Origin: Candidatus Manganitrophaceae bacterium
Lineage (GTDB): Bacteria; Nitrospirota; Nitrospiria; SBBL01; Manganitrophaceae
Assembly: GCA_004297235.1 (NCBI GenBank)
Contig: SCUR01000177.1
Span: 1-5,576, forward strand
Length of the DNA: 5,576 bases
Direction: 5' to 3'
Shown in pieces: positions 1-4,601 of this stretch. The notes under the pieces are model-generated. The model ran no database searches and was not told the DNA's origin. It worked only from the letters and a program-made list of their open reading frames with translations. The stretch's first letter is position 1. Every line of letters begins with the position of its first letter. Position numbers and translations under genes: made by a program.

Positions 1-126
1 CTCAAGCAGACCTGCGGGAGCGGCGGCACCGTGAAAGAGGGGGTCATCGAAATCCAAGGCGACCATCGCGATGTCATCGTGGAAGCGCTTCGCAAAAAAG
101 GGTATACCGTCAAACGGTCCGGATAA
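1..126 (+). CDS. yciH: SUI1/YciH (eIF1-like) family protein, C-terminal part
   Basis: The reading frame is open from the first base and stops with TAA at 124-126, giving 41 residues of a protein that begins outside the window. The fragment holds the SUI1 fold's two best-known blocks: a CGSGGTVK stretch, and IEIQGDHRD followed by an amphipathic helix and a GYTVKRSG tail. Bacterial YciH proteins are relatives of eukaryotic initiation factor eIF1. They are thought to affect the fidelity of translation start by acting on the small ribosomal subunit in the cytoplasm, though their role is not settled. The family is short (roughly 100-140 residues), so most of the protein is missing here. The match in both motif order and end point is strong; the symbol is a family-level label. 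Confidence 0.88.
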   Translation, partial: LKQTCGSGGTVKEGVIEIQGDHRDVIVEALRKKGYTVKRSG

Positions 127-156
127 AGGAAATGAAGACAAAACCTCAAAAACCAA

Positions 157-193
157 AATGAGAAATTTGCAATGAACGTCTTGGTTTCTCATT
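157..193. repeat. 9-bp inverted repeat downstream of the SUI1 gene
   Basis: AATGAGAAA (157-165) is the exact reverse complement of TTTCTCATT (185-193), with 19 bases between the arms. As RNA this would be an AT-rich stem followed by a fairly T-rich but interrupted tract (GATCTTTCCCGATTTCTT). It could be a weak terminator for the SUI1 gene, or a protein-binding site for the next gene. A near copy, TTTCTTATTG, recurs at 206-215, exactly 21 bases after the TTTCTCATTG at 185-194. Confidence 0.4.
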
Positions 194-220
194 GATCTTT
201 CCCGATTTCTTATTGGAGTC

Positions 221-502
221 ATGCCGAAAATGCCTCGTTTTATTCTCATGTTTCTTCTGTTCACCGTAATCACCTTTTTTTTGGGCCGGTTCATGGGAAG
301 ATTCTGGTACCGCCGCCCGGCGGCGCGATCCGAGCAGACCCATTCGGCAGACGAGCTGGTGCAAGACCCGAATTGCCTGACCTACCTTTCCAGGAAAACG
401 GCACTGACGGTCCGAAGCGGCGGAGCGACCCATTACTTCTGCGGCTCCGAATGCGCGGCGGCCTTTGAAAAGGAGCAGGCGAAAAAGGAGTCGAGCGGAT
501 AG
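221..502 (+). CDS. Small membrane-anchored protein with TRASH/YHS-like metal-binding motif
   Basis: This is a 93-residue protein with one hydrophobic segment (about residues 7-26), then a basic stretch (GRFWYRR), then a short C-terminal domain. That domain reads DPNC (Cys52), then YFCGSEC (Cys74, Cys78) and an AAAFEK helix. Cys-x21-Cys-x3-Cys with an aromatic residue before the second Cys matches the TRASH/YHS type of small metal-binding domain, known from metal-sensing, metal-trafficking and heavy-metal ATPase proteins. Copper or another soft metal is a reasonable guess; the sequence does not show which. By the positive-inside rule the basic residues after the helix favour a cytoplasmic domain. 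GGAG at 215-218 is only 2 bases from the ATG at 221 but 11 from an in-frame ATG at 230 (Met4), so the true start may be 230. The gene is preceded by repeated TTTCTYATTG words and followed by a 101-base gap. Confidence 0.78.
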   Translation: MPKMPRFILMFLLFTVITFFLGRFMGRFWYRRPAARSEQTHSADELVQDPNCLTYLSRKTALTVRSGGATHYFCGSECAAAFEKEQAKKESSG

Positions 503-603
503 GGGCCTCCTCCGGACGACAGAAGGCTTTCGTCTTGCCGCCCTTCACCCGTATCCGAATGCCGATGAGCCGAAGCCATCAGAGACTGATAAGATAAATC
601 TCA

Positions 604-1638
604 ATGACCCATTCTTCGTTACTTCATTGCGCGCGCTCCCATCTCCGCGACACCCTCGCGCTGGCCCTGGAGCATCCCCCCGGCGCACCGGCGCTCTTTG
701 TCTATGATGCCCAGTCGGCGCTCTCGACGCTGCTCGCGGAGGCGTACCGGGCGGTGCTCCCGCAGGCCGCGGCGTTGAATTTCGATCAGATCGCGGCCCA
801 GGAAATTTTAAGCGCGATCGAGGCGCTGCCGCCGAAGGCGCTGGTGGCGTTGATTCAATCGTCCAGCTTTCGGCTGAATGAATTTCGGTTTCGGGTAGAG
901 CTCTTTAATCGGGGGTTGAAGGTGATCGAGCATCCGCATCTGGGGCGGATCCCGGAGGGGGAGTTCGCCGCCTACCTCGACGCGCTGGCGTATGATCCGG
1001 GCTATTACCGGACGGTTGGGCCGGCGCTCAAAGTCCGGATCGATCGGGCGGAGCGGATCGGCCTCTTCTGCGAGGGGACGGAGTTAATTTACGATTCCCG
1101 TTTCGAAACGGCCAAGCTGAACATCGGCAATTACCGGGAGATGAAAAATGTCGGGGGGCAATTTCCGATCGGCGAGGTCTTCTCCGAGCCGAAGGAGGTC
1201 CGCCGGGTGAACGGCGCGCTCAAGATCTTCGCCTTCGGCGATACCGACTTTACCGTCCATGCTCCCGATCGGCCCTTCTCTGCGATGATCGAAGAAGGTC
1301 AGCTGATCGACGCACCCGATGCGCCGAAGGCATTTCAACGGGTGTTGGATCAGATCCGCGCCCAAGAGCGGGAGGTCTGGGTCCGCGAGCTCGGCTTCGG
1401 CATGAACCGCGCACTGACCCGCGAGCGGCGGCTGAGCGACATCGGCGCCTATGAGCGGATGCTCGGCATCCACCTCTCCCTCGGCGCGAAACATTCTCTC
1501 TACACCAAGCCCGGATTTCCGAAGAGCGGAAAATTTCATGTCGACATCTTCGCGGATGTGGAACGGGTGGAGATCGACGGAGAGAAGGTCTTCGATGGGC
1601 GTCAATATACAGTGAGAGGAGTTAGGAGTGAGGAGTGA
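604..1638 (+). CDS. M29-like metallopeptidase (aminopeptidase T / AmpS related)
   Basis: This is a 344-residue, soluble-looking protein with no signal peptide or membrane segment. The C-terminal half matches the order of active-site blocks in peptidase family M29, cobalt- or zinc-dependent aminopeptidases such as AmpS and aminopeptidase T. The blocks are a FPIGEVF block (Glu191), ELGFGMN (Glu262), LGIHLSLG (His290), a Tyr at 300 and FHVDIF (His312, Asp314). In characterised members the equivalent Glu, Glu, His, Tyr, His and Asp residues bind two metals and support catalysis, so activity is plausible; the residue pairing is my alignment by eye. The N-terminal half (1-150) is more diverged, and the chain is shorter than the roughly 400 residues usual in the family. 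No good Shine-Dalgarno sequence precedes the ATG, but upstream in-frame ATGs at 559 and 565 run into a TAA at 595-597. The last residues (GVRSEE) are encoded by a tandem heptamer, so the C-terminus may have been altered by repeat insertion. Likely cytoplasmic peptide processing; substrate unknown. Confidence 0.8.
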   Translation: MTHSSLLHCARSHLRDTLALALEHPPGAPALFVYDAQSALSTLLAEAYRAVLPQAAALNFDQIAAQEILSAIEALPPKALVALIQSSSFRLNEFRFRVELFNRGLKVIEHPHLGRIPEGEFAAYLDALAYDPGYYRTVGPALKVRIDRAERIGLFCEGTELIYDSRFETAKLNIGNYREMKNVGGQFPIGEVFSEPKEVRRVNGALKIFAFGDTDFTVHAPDRPFSAMIEEGQLIDAPDAPKAFQRVLDQIRAQEREVWVRELGFGMNRALTRERRLSDIGAYERMLGIHLSLGAKHSLYTKPGFPKSGKFHVDIFADVERVEIDGEKVFDGRQYTVRGVRSEE

Positions 1639-1645
1639 GGAGTGA
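1618..1645. repeat. Tandem 7-bp repeat (GGAGTGA, four units)
   Basis: Four consecutive heptamers are present: GGAGTTA (1618-1624), then GGAGTGA three times (1625-1631, 1632-1638, 1639-1645). On the minus strand the unit reads TCACTCC. The stop codon of the M29-like gene (1636-1638) lies inside the third unit. The array resembles the short tandemly repeated heptanucleotide elements described in cyanobacteria and found scattered in other genomes; that comparison is by type only. It directly abuts the hairpin at 1641-1676, and the two may form one composite element. Confidence 0.8.
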
Positions 1646-1676
1646 GTAGAAAGGGATAGAATTCCTTCTTCTCACT
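1641..1676. terminator. Imperfect hairpin after the M29-like gene
   Basis: AGTGAG (1641-1646) pairs with CTCACT (1671-1676). After a T-T mismatch, AGAA (1648-1651) pairs with TTCT (1666-1669). After a bulged A, GGGA (1653-1656) pairs with TTCC (1662-1665), one of these being a G-T pair. The loop is TAGAA. This gives about 14 base pairs, ending 21 bases before the doxX-like start. There is no T-run after it, so it may be a weak terminator, an RNA-processing or stability element, or the folded half of the repeat element beginning at 1618. Confidence 0.4.
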
Positions 1677-1697
1677 GAATTTAAACGGGAGGTCCCT

Positions 1698-2081
1698 ATG
1701 TTCATGAAAAAGTTCGTCCCTCAGACCTATGCCTTGATGCGGATCGTCGTCGGCCTGCTCTTCTTGTGGCATGGGACCCAGAAGCTCTTTGGGTTCCCGG
1801 TTCCGCCGCAGGGGGCCGCCCCGGCGTTCGTGATCTATATCGCCGGCCCGATCGAAACGTTCGGCGGTCTTCTCGTGATGATCGGCCTCTTCACCCACTG
1901 GGCCGCGTTTCTCTGCAGCGGGTTGATGGCGGCGGCCTACTGGATGGTGCATGGAACACAAGCCCTCTTCCCCCTGGAAAACCGGGGAGAGCTGGCGGCC
2001 CTCTACTGCTTCGTCTTCTTATTCATCTCCGCCTACGGCGCCGGGATCTGGAGCGTCGACGCCGCGCGCCGTCGGGATTAA
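1698..2081 (+). CDS. DoxX family integral membrane protein
   Basis: This 127-residue protein has four hydrophobic segments (about 12-31, 43-64, 66-84 and 98-119), the size and layout of bacterial DoxX proteins. Family signatures are visible: WHGTQKLFGF after helix 1, a GPIETFGGLLVMIGLFT turn into helices 2-3, and FPLENRGELAALYCFVFLFISAYGAG leading into helix 4 (residues 91-116). DoxX was named for a subunit of an archaeal thiosulfate:quinone oxidoreductase. Most bacterial members are uncharacterised, and some have been linked to redox stress at the inner membrane, so no specific reaction can be assigned. GGGAGG at 1687-1692 sits 5 bases before the ATG, supporting this start; an ATG two codons later is possible. 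The gene stands 59 bases after the M29-like gene, with a repeat and hairpin between, so co-transcription is uncertain. Confidence 0.92.
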   Translation: MFMKKFVPQTYALMRIVVGLLFLWHGTQKLFGFPVPPQGAAPAFVIYIAGPIETFGGLLVMIGLFTHWAAFLCSGLMAAAYWMVHGTQALFPLENRGELAALYCFVFLFISAYGAGIWSVDAARRRD

Positions 2082-2098
2082 TCCAAAAACATCCCTGA

Positions 2099-2115
2099 GG
2101 CTCGGATTCCGAGCC
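2099..2115 (+). terminator. Hairpin downstream of the DoxX gene
   Basis: GGCTCGG (2099-2105) and CCGAGCC (2109-2115) form a perfect 7-bp stem around the loop ATT, 17 bases after the DoxX stop. No T-tract follows, so it is only a candidate terminator or a 3'-end stabilising hairpin. The rest of the 211-base gap to the cupredoxin holds the promoter candidate at 2217-2246 and nothing else I recognise. Confidence 0.4.
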
Positions 2116-2216
2116 GATTCCCCCGTGCCGTCCGGAACGATTCGACCCGCTTCGCGTTTCTCCCCCGGACATCCCGCGCGACGGCCCCCTTGTCGTGAAA
2201 CACCCATTTTGGGGGA

Positions 2217-2246
2217 TTGTCTGTGTGACGGGGCTGCTTTTAAAAT
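2217..2246 (+). promoter_or_regulatory. Candidate sigma-70 promoter for the cupredoxin gene
   Basis: TTGTCT (2217-2222, four of six matches to TTGACA) is followed 18 bases later by TAAAAT (2241-2246, five of six matches to TATAAT). Transcription would start near 2253, leaving a leader of about 40 bases before the ATG at 2293. Its position after the DoxX hairpin suggests the cupredoxin has its own transcript. Confidence 0.4.
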
Positions 2247-2292
2247 GAGGACGATCGGAGAAAGATTCCAAAGACCAATCGGGGAGGGGGAG

Positions 2293-2709
2293 ATGAAGCG
2301 GATTATTCTTTCGATAGGGCTCCTGGTAGGGATTGTTTTTTCAGTGACGGCTCCGGCCGATCCGGCGAATCCGGGTCCGAAGGTCTCGGCCTTTACATTG
2401 AAGAGCGATGTAAAAGGTCCGAAGCGTCTCTTCGTCGGCGTCGGCGGGAAGATCGACGGCCAGGTCAATCCGACCCTCTTCGTGAACGAATGGGAGGTCG
2501 TCGAGATCACGTTGATCAACGCCGATGGGCTTCCGCACCATATCGCCCTCCCTGATTTTTTTATTCTGTCCAACGAGGTGAAGGAAAAAGAGCAGAAGAC
2601 GACGATCACCTTCGTTCCATTCAAGTCGGGCGGGTTCGTTTACTACTGCGATCTGGAGGGGCACCGCAAGCTGGGGATGGAAGGCCAGATGACGGTGGTC
2701 CGCCGGTAG
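2293..2709 (+). CDS. Secreted single-domain cupredoxin (type 1 copper protein)
   Basis: This 138-residue protein starts with a lipid-soluble signal sequence (Lys-Arg at 2-3, hydrophobic core 4-20), with likely cleavage after about residue 21-25. Mature residues 45-138 look like one cupredoxin beta-barrel. The type 1 copper ligands appear as His82 (in GLPHHIALP), then Cys119, His124 and Met129 in YYCDLEGHRKLGMEG, the C-x4-H-x4-M spacing of blue copper proteins. The blocks NPTLFVNEWEVVEITLIN and FKSGGFVYYCDLEGH resemble the N-terminal copper domain of copper nitrite reductases, but no second domain follows, so this is probably a periplasmic electron carrier or copper-binding protein, not an enzyme. 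The frame stays open back into the DoxX gene, but the start at 2293 is chosen because GGAGG at 2283-2287 lies 5 bases ahead and the signal peptide begins there; an in-frame ATG at 2245 lacks both. A strong hairpin follows. Confidence 0.9.
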   Translation: MKRIILSIGLLVGIVFSVTAPADPANPGPKVSAFTLKSDVKGPKRLFVGVGGKIDGQVNPTLFVNEWEVVEITLINADGLPHHIALPDFFILSNEVKEKEQKTTITFVPFKSGGFVYYCDLEGHRKLGMEGQMTVVRR

Positions 2710-2710
2710 C

Positions 2711-2725
2711 GATCGCGCGGCGATC
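2711..2725. repeat. Short hairpin right after the cupredoxin stop
   Basis: GATCGC (2711-2716) and GCGATC (2720-2725) flank GCG, a perfect 6-bp stem starting 2 bases after the TAG. It lies just ahead of the larger hairpin at 2733-2763 and may help protect the 3' end of the cupredoxin message. Confidence 0.4.
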
Positions 2726-2732
2726 CCTTCTC

Positions 2733-2763
2733 GGCCCGCCTTCCGGATTCCGGAAGGCGGGCC
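2733..2763. terminator. Perfect 14-bp hairpin between convergent genes
   Basis: GGCCCGCCTTCCGG (2733-2746) and CCGGAAGGCGGGCC (2750-2763) pair without a mismatch around the loop ATT. The element lies between the stop of the cupredoxin (2709) and the stop of the minus-strand gene (2792), the classic place for a terminator that works on both strands. Neither side has a T-run, so it is either a terminator of the U-tract-poor kind or a hairpin blocking read-through and exonucleases. Confidence 0.7.
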
Positions 2764-2791
2764 TGTCGGCGGGTGAGCCGGCGGGTCGCTC

Positions 2792-3409
2792 CTACCGGAC
2801 CCCCTTCGGATGCTGATAGATCATCAGATGGGCGTAGGGGGTTCCTTCGAACATGATGTAGGTTCCCAAAGCGCTCACCTGCTCCGGCAGACCGGTCGTC
2901 TTGGAATCAAACGGCCAGAAGACCATCCAGTGGGGCGGCTCCTGGACCTTCTTCACCCCCGGCCCGTCCGCCATCACGATCTTCCCTTCTTTTTCGAAGT
3001 GCCATCCCCCCTTGGCCATGTAGGAAATACCCGGTGCGGTCATCGTCGGTTTTTCCTTCCCGCCGAGCAGATCATTGAACCACTGCTCGGCGGCGGCGTT
3101 GTTGCAGATCGGGTCGGGCTCGGAGAGATTGCTGATATCGGGATAACAGACGAAGCCGTTGGTCCCCTTTTTCGCTTCGATCGGTTTGCCGTCGGCGCCG
3201 TAGACTTTTACGGTCGCCTCTTGGGCGATCTCGGGGGGCGCGGCGCTCAGCGCCACCTGGATCTGTTTCTCCGTTGATTGGGAGCGAATTCCCCCTTTTT
3301 CCATCATTCCATTTTCGCCGGCCATGTGATGTCCCTCCGCCGCGAATACCGCCGCGGCGCCGAGGGGAATCAGGGCCGAGAGCAGGAACATCATCCATCT
3401 TCGTCTCAT
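2792..3409 (-). CDS. Exported conserved-looking protein of unknown function
   Basis: This 205-residue protein has a clear Sec-type signal peptide: MRRRWMM, a hydrophobic core to about residue 20, then AVFAAEG with likely cleavage after Ala24. The mature part opens with a His/Met-rich patch (GHHMAGENGMM, residues 26-36), which could bind a metal such as copper. The remainder has an alpha/beta look with many aromatics: KGTNGFVCYPDISN (Cys88), EPDPICNNAAAEQW (Cys102), PGISYMAKGGWHFEK, PPHWMVFWPFD (158-168) and GTYIMFEGTPYAHLMIYQHP (182-201). The two Cys could form a disulfide in the periplasm. The dense Trp/Pro/Gly blocks suggest a conserved fold; I think similar unnamed proteins exist, but cannot assign a function. 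GGAGG (complement of 3415-3419) lies 5 bases before the ATG, fixing the start. It is convergent with the cupredoxin and divergent from the gene at 3680. Confidence 0.85.
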   Translation of the reverse strand: MRRRWMMFLLSALIPLGAAAVFAAEGHHMAGENGMMEKGGIRSQSTEKQIQVALSAAPPEIAQEATVKVYGADGKPIEAKKGTNGFVCYPDISNLSEPDPICNNAAAEQWFNDLLGGKEKPTMTAPGISYMAKGGWHFEKEGKIVMADGPGVKKVQEPPHWMVFWPFDSKTTGLPEQVSALGTYIMFEGTPYAHLMIYQHPKGVR

Positions 3410-3414
3410 CTTTT

Positions 3415-3419
3415 CCTCC
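3415..3419 (-). promoter_or_regulatory. Strong ribosome binding site of the minus-strand exported protein
   Basis: Read on the minus strand the sequence is AAAGGAGGAAAAGATG: a full GGAGG with a 5-base spacer. It decides the start at 3409. I could not find a convincing -35/-10 pair for this gene in the 3420-3560 stretch on the minus strand. Confidence 0.75.
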
Positions 3420-3541
3420 TTTTGGTTTCTCTTTCGTCTTTTTTATGGAAAGAATTCTTCCGATCCATTGCCCTCTTGTTCGCGGATAGGTCGTTGAGCC
3501 GAGCAAGACCTTACAAAAAATTGTTGAAAGGGCTTGCGGCC

Positions 3542-3556
3542 GCCGGACGATCCGGC
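3542..3556. repeat. Inverted repeat in the divergent gap
   Basis: GCCGGA (3542-3547) and TCCGGC (3551-3556) flank CGA, a perfect 6-bp dyad. It lies 9 bases upstream of the candidate -35 box at 3565, between two divergent genes, so it could be a regulator site or a chance GC-rich palindrome. The rest of the 270-base gap (3410-3679) holds the promoter and leader listed below and no gene I can support. Confidence 0.35.
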
Positions 3557-3564
3557 GCTTCTCC

Positions 3565-3591
3565 TAGACAGTCCCACCGATCTGGTACACT
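3565..3591 (+). promoter_or_regulatory. Candidate extended -10 promoter for the gene at 3680
   Basis: TAGACA (3565-3570, five of six to TTGACA) is followed after 15 bases by TACACT (3586-3591), preceded by TGG as in extended -10 promoters (TGN). The spacer is shorter than the ideal 17, which an extended -10 can tolerate. Transcription would start near 3598, giving a leader of about 80 bases. Confidence 0.42.
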
Positions 3592-3646
3592 AGAAGTAGA
3601 AGATCTGATGAGACAGGCAAGCGGATGTGACAGGGTTTATCATTGA

Positions 3647-3674
3647 GAGGTCTATGGGTCGACCTCGGGAGGTC
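3647..3674 (+). promoter_or_regulatory. Possible alternative RNA hairpins over the ribosome binding site
   Basis: Three related words occur in a row: GAGGTC (3647-3652), GACCTC (3661-3666) and GAGGTC (3669-3674). The middle one can pair either with the first (8-base loop, 6 bp) or with the last (5 bp, 4-base loop). The last pairing would cover the Shine-Dalgarno GGGAGG (3667-3672) of the gene starting at 3680; the first would leave it free. This is a small arrangement that might tune translation. The stems are short and chance is possible. Confidence 0.3.
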
Positions 3675-3679
3675 ACCGA

Positions 3680-4186
3680 ATGGAACAGGTTATTGGAGAA
3701 AAAGAAGCGCCGACGCCGTCGCGCTTCACCGCCCTTTGGTTTTTAGGTTTTCCGTTTTTATTCTTTTTTATTTTTTTACTCTCTTATTCCACCGAGTCGA
3801 ACTATGAGCAGATCCCGGTCCCCGAGCGGAAGCTGAACTTGAAGGGGCTGGAGATGGTGACGACCGAATATCTGAACGAACACCCGGAGGCCTTCAACCG
3901 ATTCATCCGGATTTTGACGAATGCCGACGATGCGCTTCAAGCGCACGAGACCCTCACCCGCGGCGCCGTGATGACCTGGCTGGATCGATCGATGCAAAAA
4001 GAAGGATTCGATACGGAGATGCCGGTCCGTCTTTTTTTGCGCAAGGTCTATCTCAGAGAATGGGAAGGGGCCTATCTCCGGCGGGTCGATGCGGGAGAAC
4101 GGGAATACCTCTATGATCTGATAAGTGCGACGATCGGCGGCATGTACCGATGCATCTGCGCCCCGGCCGAATTGAAGCCGAGCTGA
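3680..4186 (+). CDS. Single-pass membrane protein of unknown function
   Basis: This is a 168-residue protein I do not recognise. A short polar N-terminus (1-17) leads into one very Phe-rich membrane helix (about 18-37, including GFPFLFFFIFLLSY), encoded by a conspicuous T-rich stretch at 3739-3784. The rest (38-168) is hydrophilic, mostly helical and probably extracytoplasmic, with no basic cluster right after the helix. It contains VTTEYLNEHPEAFNRFIRILTNADDALQAHETL (60-92), a region of acidic and basic residues around KVYLREWEGAYLRR (122-135), and a C-terminal YRCIC pair (Cys158, Cys160) near the end that could bind metal or form a disulfide. GGGAGG at 3667-3672 lies 7 bases before the ATG, supporting the start. 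The gene is divergent from the exported protein at 2792-3409 and stands alone; no function is assigned. Confidence 0.78.
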   Translation: MEQVIGEKEAPTPSRFTALWFLGFPFLFFFIFLLSYSTESNYEQIPVPERKLNLKGLEMVTTEYLNEHPEAFNRFIRILTNADDALQAHETLTRGAVMTWLDRSMQKEGFDTEMPVRLFLRKVYLREWEGAYLRRVDAGEREYLYDLISATIGGMYRCICAPAELKPS

Positions 4187-4199
4187 GGTGAAAAAGATC

Positions 4200-4229
4200 A
4201 ATCGCGCTTCCTCTGCATCGAGCGATTTT
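4200..4229 (+). terminator. Weak intrinsic terminator candidate
   Basis: AATCGC (4200-4205) pairs with GCGATT (4222-4227), followed by two more T (four in all, 4226-4229), 13 bases after the stop of the membrane protein gene. The loop of 16 bases is long and the stem short, so this is a tentative terminator. Confidence 0.35.
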
Positions 4230-4263
4230 CTACCGGAATGATTCTAAGATACCCTCCGCAAAT

Positions 4264-4289
4264 ATACGGAAATTGACAATTTTCCGTAT
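4264..4289. promoter_or_regulatory. Operator-like 26-bp inverted repeat
   Basis: ATACGGAAA (4264-4272) and TTTCCGTAT (4281-4289) are exact reverse complements separated by 8 bases, and that 8-base spacer contains the -35 box TTGACA. Nine perfect base pairs at this spacing around a promoter element is the layout of a dimeric repressor's operator. It does not resemble the Fur, DtxR/IdeR, NikR or MntR consensus sites as I know them, so the regulator is unknown. Control of the TonB receptor transcript is the natural inference. Confidence 0.65.
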
Positions 4290-4301
4290 CGCCGATATAT
4301 T
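4273..4301 (+). promoter_or_regulatory. Strong sigma-70-type promoter P1
   Basis: TTGACA (4273-4278) is a perfect -35 box, followed after exactly 17 bases by TATATT (4296-4301, five of six to TATAAT). This is the best promoter match in the window. Transcription should begin near 4308, leaving a leader of about 330 bases before the TonB receptor ATG, or about 80 before the small ORF at 4386. Confidence 0.72.
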
Positions 4302-4331
4302 TTGACTGCCTTTCACAATCTATAATATAGA
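4302..4331 (+). promoter_or_regulatory. Second candidate promoter P2
   Basis: TTGACT (4302-4307, five of six) begins right after the -10 box of P1 and is followed after 18 bases by TATAGA (4326-4331). A perfect TATAAT at 4321-4326 lies only 13 bases away and is too close to serve with this -35 box. If real, P2 would start near 4338 and lie outside the inverted-repeat operator. Confidence 0.4.
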
Positions 4332-4385
4332 CCGATTGGATAAGAATCGCACTGACCGTCTTTATTCATCGGAGATGTAAGCGCT

Positions 4386-4601
4386 TTGATTCCAGATCGT
4401 CCTCATCGCGACCGGTCGCAGGGGATTCCAAATCACGTCCTGCCCGAGAAAGCCGCCGTGGCGGAACTTCAAGCCGCGGTTCCTATTTTTCATATCGCTT
4501 TTATCGCTGAATATCTCATTTCCGTTGTTGCCGTCGACAGATCGACGCAGGACAAGCCGGTCATCGCGCCCGAAGCGGGTTTCGGCTTCCTGCCGGTGTA
4601 G
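4386..4601 (+). CDS. Possible small ORF upstream of the TonB receptor
   Basis: This frame encodes 71 residues from a TTG codon, with GGAG at 4371-4374 lying 11 bases ahead, and ends 38 bases before the receptor ATG. In its favour: it follows P1/P2, its codons look like those of the neighbouring genes, and the product has a plausible soluble-to-hydrophobic pattern (HVLPEKAAVAELQ, then FHIAFIAEYLISVVAVD). Against it: there is no ATG or GTG near the front, the ribosome binding site spacing is long, and I recognise no family. It could be a small protein, a decayed gene remnant, or simply untranslated leader. The remainder of 4187-4639 is covered by the terminator and promoter entries; I see no cobalamin or other riboswitch there. 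Confidence 0.3.
   Translation: MIPDRPHRDRSQGIPNHVLPEKAAVAELQAAVPIFHIAFIAEYLISVVAVDRSTQDKPVIAPEAGFGFLPV

Noticed and set aside
1084..1605. 173-residue minus-strand frame inside the M29-like gene
   Set aside because: It is a reverse-strand shadow of a GC-rich gene; the plus-strand product carries the family motifs.
1951..2292. Long open frame upstream of and in frame with the cupredoxin, which would make a 252-residue protein
   Set aside because: Its first part lies over the DoxX gene in another frame, is low-complexity Ser/Pro/Arg-rich, and has no ribosome binding site. A strong RBS and a signal peptide mark 2293 as the start.
2019..2624. 201-residue minus-strand frame across the cupredoxin gene
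   Set aside because: It is antisense to a gene with clear copper ligands, has no recognisable domain, and lacks a ribosome binding site.
3514..3540. Possible sigma-54 promoter (TTGAAAGGGCTTGC) before the gene at 3680
   Set aside because: The -12 GC is present but the invariant GG of the -24 element is not.
3606..3646. CTGATGAG followed by a short ATG frame ending in TGA in the leader of the gene at 3680 (hammerhead ribozyme core or leader peptide)
   Set aside because: The GAAA core and flanking stems of a hammerhead are absent, and the 12-codon frame has no good ribosome binding site or repeated regulatory codon.
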